Made by a program: the position numbers and the translations under genes. The notes below the pieces were generated by a model. The model did no database searches. It was not told where the DNA came from and saw nothing but the letters and a program-made list of their open reading frames with translations. Positions 5,731-10,674 of a stretch of DNA of 10,674 bases are shown here, in pieces (within the stretch, counting starts at the first letter, position 1; each line of letters starts with the position of its first letter). This DNA is from Nitrospinae bacterium CG11_big_fil_rev_8_21_14_0_20_56_8 (GTDB lineage: Bacteria > Nitrospinota > Nitrospinia > Nitrospinales > VA-1), in the NCBI GenBank assembly GCA_002796165.1, contig PCWF01000009.1, forward strand, positions 15,134 through 25,807. The letters are read 5' to 3'.

Positions 5731-7260
5731 TTAGAGGGTCCGCTTCAGTTCCGATTTTAAAATTTTGCCGGCGGCGTTTTTAGGCAGGGCCTCAAAAAAC
5801 TCGAATTCGTCGGGGATCATGAAGGCCGGAAGCCGTTGGCGGCAGAATTCCTTGAGCGCGCTTTTATAGGCGGGTGCTCCCGGTTGAAGCACCAGGCATA
5901 CCCGCACCCGCTCTCCCACCCTCTCATCGGCGATCCCAACCGCGGCGGCTTCGGCCACGTCCGGATGATTCATGAGAACGTTCTCAATGGCCAGGGGAGA
6001 AACGTTTTCCCCCGCCCGTATGATGAGATCCTTTTTCCTTCCTGCGGAAATGTAAAGCCGGTTTCGGTCGTCGAAGTGCCCCAGGTCTCCGGTTTTCAGC
6101 CAACCGTCCTCCGTCAGGGTCTGGGCGGTTTCTTCGGTTCGTTTCCAGTACCCGCGCATGACGGTTTCTCCGCGCACGCAGATTTCCCCCACTTCTCCCT
6201 GCTCGACCGCCTGGCCGGCATCGTCGGCGATTTTCACCTCAAGGTTGGGAAGGACCCGTCCCACCGATCCCGGCTGGCTCCCTTCGGCAAAGGTGTTGAC
6301 GGCGATGACGGGAGAGGTCTCGGTGAGGCCGTATCCTTCGATGACCGTCACCTCGAGGGTTTTCTCCACCTTGTGGAGCAGGGATTCCGGCAGGGCCGCT
6401 CCTCCGGAAATGCAGTAGCGAAGGGAGGAGACATCATATCCTCCGCGGGAATATAACTCGACGAGAAAGCCGTAGATCGTGGGCACCAGAGGCAAAATGG
6501 TCGCCTTGTGCCGGGCAATACTGGTGAGGATGGTTTTGGGCGCGAACTGCCTGAGAAGGATCAGCGTGCCTCCGGCCTGCAGGACCACCCAGGCCATGAT
6601 ATTGCCGAAGGAATGGAACAGGGGAAGGGCGACGATGACCCGGTCGTCGGGCCGGAAGGTCAGGTACTTGTGCACATTTTCCGCATTGAGGTCGAACTGG
6701 CGGGCCTCCAGCATCACCCCTTTGGGACGGGCCGTGGTGCCCGAGGTGTAAAGAATCACATCGGGGATCCCCGGGCCGCGCGGGTGCTTCCCCGATCCGG
6801 ACGTTTCGGGAGCGGAGGCGAGCAGGGTCTCAAACGGGAGGAATCCCTCGCCGGCATCGGGCGATTCGGGTTTGCCGATCAGAATCCTGTGCCGAAATTG
6901 CCGGAAGAAAGGCCCCGTCTCCGGCCGCAGGAACATGGAATCGACCACCAAAATATCGATTTCAGCATCCCCGGTGATAAACGCAAGATCCTCCGGCGAG
7001 AGGAGAATGTTGTACGGGATGACCGGGATCCCCTTGAGCAGACCGGCGAGCAGGACCACAAGGTATTCCTGCTGATTGGTGCAAAACAGCCCCAGTTTAC
7101 TGGTGGGCTTCAGATCCAGCTTCCCCAGCGCGGCGGCGAACCGCTCCACACGGTCCAGAAGGCCGCGATAACTGAGGACGGTGTCTCCGTCGATAATTGC
7201 GGGATGCTCCGGATCTTTTCCGGCGTGTTCCCTGATAAAGTCGATGAGGTTGCGTGTCAT
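5731..7260 (-). CDS. AMP-dependent acyl-CoA/acyl-ACP synthetase
   Basis: A 509-residue ANL-superfamily adenylate-forming enzyme. It predictably activates a fatty or other carboxylic acid with ATP to an acyl-adenylate and transfers it to CoA or a carrier protein in the cytoplasm or at the membrane face. Core motifs are present: P-loop YTSGTTARPKGVM (171-183; the usual Gly after TSGTT is Ala), YGLTETSP (310-317), TGD (390-392), hinge GRKKD (407-411) with IIRAGENVSP after it, and PKNAAGK with catalytic Lys499 near the C-terminus. Length is normal for medium/long-chain acyl-CoA synthetases. The substrate cannot be read from the sequence. It is a single gene with its own promoter, divergent from an exported Cys-rich protein. 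A candidate role is to supply acyl chains to the alpha-oxoamine synthase operon about 1.8 kb upstream. The ATG has no clear Shine-Dalgarno. Confidence 0.88.
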   Translation of the reverse strand: MTRNLIDFIREHAGKDPEHPAIIDGDTVLSYRGLLDRVERFAAALGKLDLKPTSKLGLFCTNQQEYLVVLLAGLLKGIPVIPYNILLSPEDLAFITGDAEIDILVVDSMFLRPETGPFFRQFRHRILIGKPESPDAGEGFLPFETLLASAPETSGSGKHPRGPGIPDVILYTSGTTARPKGVMLEARQFDLNAENVHKYLTFRPDDRVIVALPLFHSFGNIMAWVVLQAGGTLILLRQFAPKTILTSIARHKATILPLVPTIYGFLVELYSRGGYDVSSLRYCISGGAALPESLLHKVEKTLEVTVIEGYGLTETSPVIAVNTFAEGSQPGSVGRVLPNLEVKIADDAGQAVEQGEVGEICVRGETVMRGYWKRTEETAQTLTEDGWLKTGDLGHFDDRNRLYISAGRKKDLIIRAGENVSPLAIENVLMNHPDVAEAAAVGIADERVGERVRVCLVLQPGAPAYKSALKEFCRQRLPAFMIPDEFEFFEALPKNAAGKILKSELKRTL

Positions 7261-7301
7261 GGGTTTCTGGGCTCGATAAGGCTAATATCAAAGTGAAACC
7301 G

Positions 7302-7330
7302 ATTATAACCGGATTGCCGGGGGAGGACAA
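7302..7330 (-). promoter_or_regulatory. Candidate sigma-70 promoter for the acyl-CoA synthetase gene
   Basis: On the minus strand TTGTCC (7330-7325) and a perfect TATAAT (7307-7302) are spaced by exactly 17 bp. This would give a leader of about 35 nt to the ATG at 7260. Confidence 0.6.
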
Positions 7331-7424
7331 TTTGGGATTTCCCCGGTGCCGGGTTTGGAAAAAGCTAAAGGAAAATTTTACTATTTCCGAAAAGAGATAA
7401 GGGCCGAGGTAGATCGGTTTAATT

Positions 7425-7455
7425 TTGACCTTCCGCGGCCGGAAAATCGTATATT
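7425..7455 (+). promoter_or_regulatory. Candidate promoter for the Cys-rich exported protein
   Basis: TTGACC (7425-7430, 5 of 6) and TATATT (7450-7455, 5 of 6) have a 19-bp spacer, longer than ideal. Transcription starting near 7462 would exclude the ATG at 7456 and leave about 20 nt before the ATG at 7483. This agrees with the ribosome binding site there. Confidence 0.45.
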
Positions 7456-7482
7456 ATGCATGTCATCAGACGAGAGGGGCCG

Positions 7483-7986
7483 ATGCGCAATTTCCAGATG
7501 CTTTTGATTTCGATTTCGATAGGAAGCCTTGCAGGCTTCGGTATTCCGGTGTTTGCCGACGGTTCGGTTCCCCAGCATATCAGCGGGGCGGCGGTTTCGG
7601 CTCCTCCGGTGCACGTCAGCGGTTCGGTGGCGTCGATTCCCAAGGTCCCCTCGAAGGTCAAAGGATTGGGGGACACGGACAATTCCCGCACCAAGGTGAA
7701 GGACGCGAAGCGTGTGGTTCCCGACTCCAAGCCTGAAAATGCGGCCAAACACCCACCGGCCAAACCTGTCATGAAAGAGGCGCGGAACCAGCCGCTGGAA
7801 GATAATGGGCGCGAGGACCGGGTGACCCGGCGCAAGGCCTGTTGGACGGAGTGTGCGGCAATTTCGAAGGCTCACAGCAAAAAGGAATGCGGCGGTCTGG
7901 ACGGCAGGGAACAGGTGCGTTGCAAGACGCAGTTCTTTGACGAACGCTTGACGTGCGTCCGGGACCGATGTTCGGACCTCAAATAA
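7483..7986 (+). CDS. Exported small protein with six-cysteine C-terminal domain
   Basis: I do not recognise this 167-residue protein. Residues 1-25 are a signal peptide (MRNFQMLLISIS start, cleavage near VFA|DGS), so it is exported. Residues 32-55 are two tandem copies of a 12-residue unit (HISGAAVSAPPV, HVSGSVASIPKV). A basic, Pro/Lys-rich and probably disordered stretch follows (56-115). The C-terminal 50 residues hold all six mature cysteines: 120, 124, 136, 147, 158 and 163, spaced C-x3-C-x11-C-x10-C-x10-C-x4-C. The even number suggests three disulfides formed in the periplasm. The start is placed at ATG 7483 because GAGAGGGG precedes it and a signal peptide begins there; the upstream in-frame ATG 7456 lies at the predicted -10. 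It is monocistronic, with a candidate promoter before it and an intrinsic terminator after it. Function is unknown. Confidence 0.75.
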   Translation: MRNFQMLLISISIGSLAGFGIPVFADGSVPQHISGAAVSAPPVHVSGSVASIPKVPSKVKGLGDTDNSRTKVKDAKRVVPDSKPENAAKHPPAKPVMKEARNQPLEDNGREDRVTRRKACWTECAAISKAHSKKECGGLDGREQVRCKTQFFDERLTCVRDRCSDLK

Positions 7987-8042
7987 ACCAGAGGGGTCCC
8001 CGCTACGGGATTTCCCGTTAGTTTGCTAATTGATAAAATCAT

Positions 8043-8071
8043 CCTCGGCCGGAAGGCCGGGGATTTTTTTT
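8043..8071 (+). terminator. Intrinsic terminator
   Basis: CCTCGGCC (8043-8050) and GGCCGGGG (8055-8062) form an 8-bp stem with one T-G wobble and a GGAA loop, followed by A and eight T (8064-8071). It lies 57 bp after the stop of the Cys-rich protein gene. On the minus strand, only a poor T-rich tail follows, so ending of the methyltransferase operon here would be weaker. Confidence 0.85.
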
Positions 8072-8082
8072 GCCCGCAGGTT

Positions 8083-9027
8083 TTACTCCACGCTCCAGCG
8101 GGAATAAAATCCGCTGGGGAGATGCACGTCTCCGCGCACCTCGGGGAGGAACAGTTCCCCCGATTCGAAGTGCCCCCGCCCGGTGGAGGGGATATATTTC
8201 CGGATCATGTTTCTCAGCGTGAGGGAGGAGAATCCGGGCGTGTGGGTGGTCATCAGGAAAAACAGGGGGCGGGGAGTCAGCACGCTCTGGCACAGGGACA
8301 GAAGCTCGCCCATGGTGTTTTCGATTTTCCAGACTTCTCCCTTGGGCCCGCGCCCGAACGAGGGGGGGTCCATGACGATGGCGTCATATAAATTCTTCCG
8401 GCGGTGTTCCCGTTGAAGGAATTTGAGAGCGTCATCGAGGATCCAGCGCACCGGCCGGCCGCCCAGGCCGGAGAGTTCATGGTTGGTCCGGGCCCAGGTG
8501 AGCGCCGATTTCGACGCATCGAGATGGGTTACCCGTGCCCCCGCCGCGGACGCCGCCAGGGTGCTGGCCCCGGTGTAACCGAACAGGTTCAGGACGTTCA
8601 CCTCCCGTTGCGGGTGCCGTTCCACCTGCTCGCCGATCCAGACCCAGTTGGGCGCCTGCTCGGGAAACAGGCCCAAATGCCCGAAAGGTGTGGGTTTGAC
8701 CTGAAAGGTCAAATGCCGGAACCTCAGCGACCAGCCGTCTTCGGGGAGCCTCGGAGCCCCTTTCCCGGCGCCGTATTTCCACTCGCCGCTGGCCGATTGT
8801 TTGCTTCCCCGGTAATACCGGTATTCACCCCGGGCCGTTTTCCATTCGCTTTCGGGCAGGGAGGGGGGCCAGACGGCCAGGCCGGCGGGCCGGATGAACC
8901 GGTGTTCTCCAAACCGTTCCAGTTTGCGGGAATGACCGGAATCGAGAAGCTCGTAATCGAAAGTTTTGGGCGAAAAAGCGGATGGATCGAATTTCATGGA
9001 AGTGTCTTTGTTCCCCTGCGGGGGCAT
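8083..9027 (-). CDS. RlmI-like class I SAM-dependent methyltransferase
   Basis: A 314-residue methyltransferase of the PF10672 type (relatives of the RlmI/YccW and RlmK catalytic domain), predicted to methylate a base in RNA, most likely 23S rRNA, using S-adenosylmethionine. Motif I is LNLFGYTGAST (146-156), the acidic ribose-binding residue is Asp170 in HLDAS, and the catalytic-type motif is DPPSFGRG (220-227). The beginning, FDYELLDSGHSRKLERFG, is the usual opening of the shorter single-domain members, which lack the N-terminal PUA domain of RlmI. It begins six bases after the stop of the alpha-oxoamine synthase and is probably cotranscribed with it. The start is uncertain: ATG 9027 is the longest, while ATG 8997 (MKFDPSAF) gives 304 residues and has GGGGAA about 15 bases ahead. 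RNA is the expected substrate, though the operon context makes a small-molecule target worth keeping open. Confidence 0.82.
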   Translation of the reverse strand: MPPQGNKDTSMKFDPSAFSPKTFDYELLDSGHSRKLERFGEHRFIRPAGLAVWPPSLPESEWKTARGEYRYYRGSKQSASGEWKYGAGKGAPRLPEDGWSLRFRHLTFQVKPTPFGHLGLFPEQAPNWVWIGEQVERHPQREVNVLNLFGYTGASTLAASAAGARVTHLDASKSALTWARTNHELSGLGGRPVRWILDDALKFLQREHRRKNLYDAIVMDPPSFGRGPKGEVWKIENTMGELLSLCQSVLTPRPLFFLMTTHTPGFSSLTLRNMIRKYIPSTGRGHFESGELFLPEVRGDVHLPSGFYSRWSVE

Positions 9028-9033
9028 GAGTTG

Positions 9034-10308
9034 TTAAAATTTGAAATGACGGGCCGCGGCCAGAACGATCTCGGCCGCGCGTTCCAGTTGCGGGCGGGTG
9101 TGTTCGGAGGTGACGAACATGCGGAAGCGGGCTTCGTTTTTCGGGACCGCCGGAAATTCCATGATGCTCGCGTCCAGTCCGTTCCTTTGGATAAAATCAT
9201 ACACTTCCAGCGTGATCCGCTCCCGCCGGTAGATCACCGTGACGATCCAGCTTTGGCTGGCCCCCAGCTCCACCTTGCCCTGTAAAAGTTCCCGCAGATA
9301 ATCGGCGTTTTCCCGGATGCGTTTTCGCCGCTGTTGTCCCTCCGGACCGCGTGCCAATTCGAGGACCTTGAGCATGCCCCCGGTCACGCCGGGATCCAGC
9401 GCGCAGGAGAACAGACGGCACTTGGCGTACCAGTTGACGTACTGGGTGATTTTCTTGTTGGCGATCAGCGCGCCTCCCACCCCCGCAAAACTCTTGCTGA
9501 AGGTGATGATGTGCAGGTCCACCCGGTCCAGGACCCCCTGCATTTCCGCCACGCCCCGCCCTTTTTCTCCCGCGATGAGGGACGAGTGCGCTTCGTCCAC
9601 CAGCACGTAGGCGCCGTACTTTTTGGCAAGCGGGACGATCTCGCCGAGGCGGCCAAAATCCCCGTCGGAACTGTAAACCCCTTCCGCGCACACCAGCACC
9701 CGTGTTTGATCCGCGGAAAGTTTCTTCAGGAGCGTTTCCAGTCGTGCGGGATCGTTGTGCGGGAAAAAATGCATCCTGGCTCCGGAAAGCCGGGCGGCCT
9801 CCATGATGGACATGTGCGAGGCCTGGTCCATCACGATATGATGTCCCGGTTGAACGAAGGAGGGGATCGTTCCCATGTTGGCTCCATATCCGGAAGAAAA
9901 CAGGGTCACTCCGCAATCGGGAAGATCGTAAAATTCGATCAGGGCCTTTTCAAATTCCTTGTGGATGGAGTAGGTTCCGCTGATGACCGGAGAACTGGCG
10001 GCGCCCAGGCCGAATTTCCCGATGGCCTCCTGGGCCGCGCGGATGACCTCGGGGTGATAGCCCAGGCCCAGGTAGTTGTAGCTGGAAAAATTGAGGACGT
10101 CCAGAACCTCCCCCGTCTCCCGCTGAATTTGCACCAAAGTTTTCTGGGTCCCCGTTCGGGCCGCCTCGAAACAATACAGCCGGTCTCGTTGCGCGTGTTC
10201 CACCCATTCGTTGAACGCGTCGATTTCATCCAGCCCGTCGCCCATGCTGAACATGAACATGTCGTAGGTATAATTTTTGTAGGCATCCGAATTTTGCGGG
10301 CCGGTCAT
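9034..10308 (-). CDS. PLP-dependent alpha-oxoamine synthase, SPT/BioF-like
   Basis: A 424-residue fold-type I PLP enzyme of the alpha-oxoamine synthase family, which decarboxylatively condenses an amino acid with an acyl thioester to an amino ketone. Visible sites are His165 (SHMS, ring-stacking), the Asp238/His241 pair in DEAHS, the PLP Schiff-base Lys272 in TFSKSFAGVGG, and SPVISGTYSIHKE (106-118). TFSKS resembles serine palmitoyltransferase and glycine C-acetyltransferase rather than the TFGKA of BioF. About 60 residues precede the conserved core (LNFSSYNYLGLGYHPEV, from 72), longer than in typical BioF. There are no other biotin genes in view. The upstream operon neighbour is a phosphopantetheinyl transferase (30-bp gap), which points to an acyl-carrier-protein-bound substrate and a sphingoid-like or polyketide-like amino ketone product. 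The ATG has GAGAG about 8 bases ahead. The family is firm; the substrate is inferred. Confidence 0.85.
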   Translation of the reverse strand: MTGPQNSDAYKNYTYDMFMFSMGDGLDEIDAFNEWVEHAQRDRLYCFEAARTGTQKTLVQIQRETGEVLDVLNFSSYNYLGLGYHPEVIRAAQEAIGKFGLGAASSPVISGTYSIHKEFEKALIEFYDLPDCGVTLFSSGYGANMGTIPSFVQPGHHIVMDQASHMSIMEAARLSGARMHFFPHNDPARLETLLKKLSADQTRVLVCAEGVYSSDGDFGRLGEIVPLAKKYGAYVLVDEAHSSLIAGEKGRGVAEMQGVLDRVDLHIITFSKSFAGVGGALIANKKITQYVNWYAKCRLFSCALDPGVTGGMLKVLELARGPEGQQRRKRIRENADYLRELLQGKVELGASQSWIVTVIYRRERITLEVYDFIQRNGLDASIMEFPAVPKNEARFRMFVTSEHTRPQLERAAEIVLAAARHFKF

Positions 10309-10338
10309 TGGGGATCTCTCGTATAAGTGGGGTTCGGA

Positions 10339-10674
10339 TCAAACATGGACGAAAGTCATGACTCTTTGGTCATCGATGACAAACCCTCCCCATCCTTCGG
10401 TTGCGGGGTGAATTTCCGAATTGGAATTGCGGGTGGATTTAAATGTGAATCGGCCCGAACCGAAATCCTCCAGACCGATTTCCCAATCGAGCAGGCCGGA
10501 ACGGATCCCGTCGAGCGGATACATGCACTTGATGACACTCTCCTTCGCCGAATACATCACCGTGAACATCCGGGGAAACCATTTGTCGGAATAGCGGCGG
10601 GCGTTGTTGCGCTCATTATCCGTAATCACCCATGGCGCGATTCGTGAAATTCTTTTTTGCGGGATCCAGTTTTC
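10339..10674 (-). CDS. 4'-phosphopantetheinyl transferase, EntD-like (partial)
   Basis: The last 111 codons of a gene whose start lies beyond the right edge. The frame stays open to the window end, and the sequence before the GTG at 10629 (ENWIPQKRISRIAPW) continues naturally, so the true start is outside. FTVMYSAKESVIKCMYP matches the (F/W)(S/C/T)xKE(A/S)xxK motif of phosphopantetheinyl transferases, whose Glu helps bind Mg2+ and whose lysines bind CoA. The following KCMYPLDG is as in EntD-type members. The enzyme transfers the phosphopantetheine arm from CoA to a serine of carrier proteins (ACP/PCP). The first Mg-binding motif lies off the window. It is the first visible gene of the - strand operon with the alpha-oxoamine synthase, and its presence suggests that a carrier protein or a synthase with carrier domains is encoded nearby. 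Confidence 0.8.
   Translation of the reverse strand, partial: ENWIPQKRISRIAPWVITDNERNNARRYSDKWFPRMFTVMYSAKESVIKCMYPLDGIRSGLLDWEIGLEDFGSGRFTFKSTRNSNSEIHPATEGWGGFVIDDQRVMTFVHV

Noticed and set aside
7840..7986. Twin CX9C (CHCH-type) domain
   Set aside because: The spacings are x3, x11, x10, x10 and x4, not paired x9, so the mitochondrial-type motif does not apply.
8404..9285. 293-codon + strand frame opposite the methyltransferase and PLP enzyme
   Set aside because: It is an antisense shadow spanning two real genes and their junction, with no motifs.
9034..10308. Assignment as BioF (biotin synthesis)
   Set aside because: The Lys motif is TFSKS rather than TFGKA, the N-terminus is longer, no other biotin gene is visible, and a PPTase is the operon partner. 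The family call is kept but the biotin role is not claimed.
9334..10326. 330-codon + strand frame opposite the PLP enzyme
   Set aside because: The opposite strand encodes an intact enzyme with all catalytic residues; the antisense translation has no recognisable features.

Overview
The window is about 10.7 kb of moderately GC-rich bacterial chromosome with strong G/C preference at third codon positions. This preference also produces long non-coding shadow ORFs on the opposite strands. The organism is Gram-negative-like: two genes encode exported proteins with signal peptides, and there are lipid or polysaccharide type functions. The mix of TPR proteins, a SUMF1-domain secreted protein and an SPT-like alpha-oxoamine synthase would fit a Nitrospinota or deltaproteobacterial-type genome. 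No taxonomic marker is present, so this is a weak guess.

Layout. Positions 1-668 hold no convincing gene. They carry inverted and direct repeats of the dispersed 'TGTCATCCCGAG / CTCGGAATGACA' type and a likely promoter for the next gene. On the + strand follow an NDP-sugar epimerase with a zinc-ribbon-like insertion (678-1802), a large GT-C-like membrane protein fused to C-terminal TPRs (1876-4062) and a 59-residue basic protein (4088-4267). After a terminator-like hairpin and a consensus -10 promoter comes a secreted TPR + SUMF1-domain protein (4365-5657). The first two genes look like a surface-glycan unit.

Converging on this, a long-chain-type acyl-CoA/acyl-ACP synthetase is encoded on the - strand (5731-7260). 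It is divergent from a small exported six-cysteine protein (7483-7986), and each has its own candidate promoter in the 222-bp gap. The exported protein ends with a textbook intrinsic terminator (8043-8071).

The right end is a - strand operon read from beyond the window edge: an EntD-like 4'-phosphopantetheinyl transferase (partial), then an alpha-oxoamine synthase (serine palmitoyltransferase/BioF family), then an RlmI-like SAM methyltransferase, with gaps of 30 and 6 bp. A carrier-protein-activating enzyme beside an enzyme that condenses acyl thioesters with amino acids suggests an ACP-linked amino-ketone product (sphingoid-like or polyketide-like). The nearby acyl-activating enzyme could supply the chain. 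This is the most interesting functional hypothesis here. No CRISPR array, RNA gene, phage or insertion sequence was seen, and nothing is clearly a new defence or mobile system.
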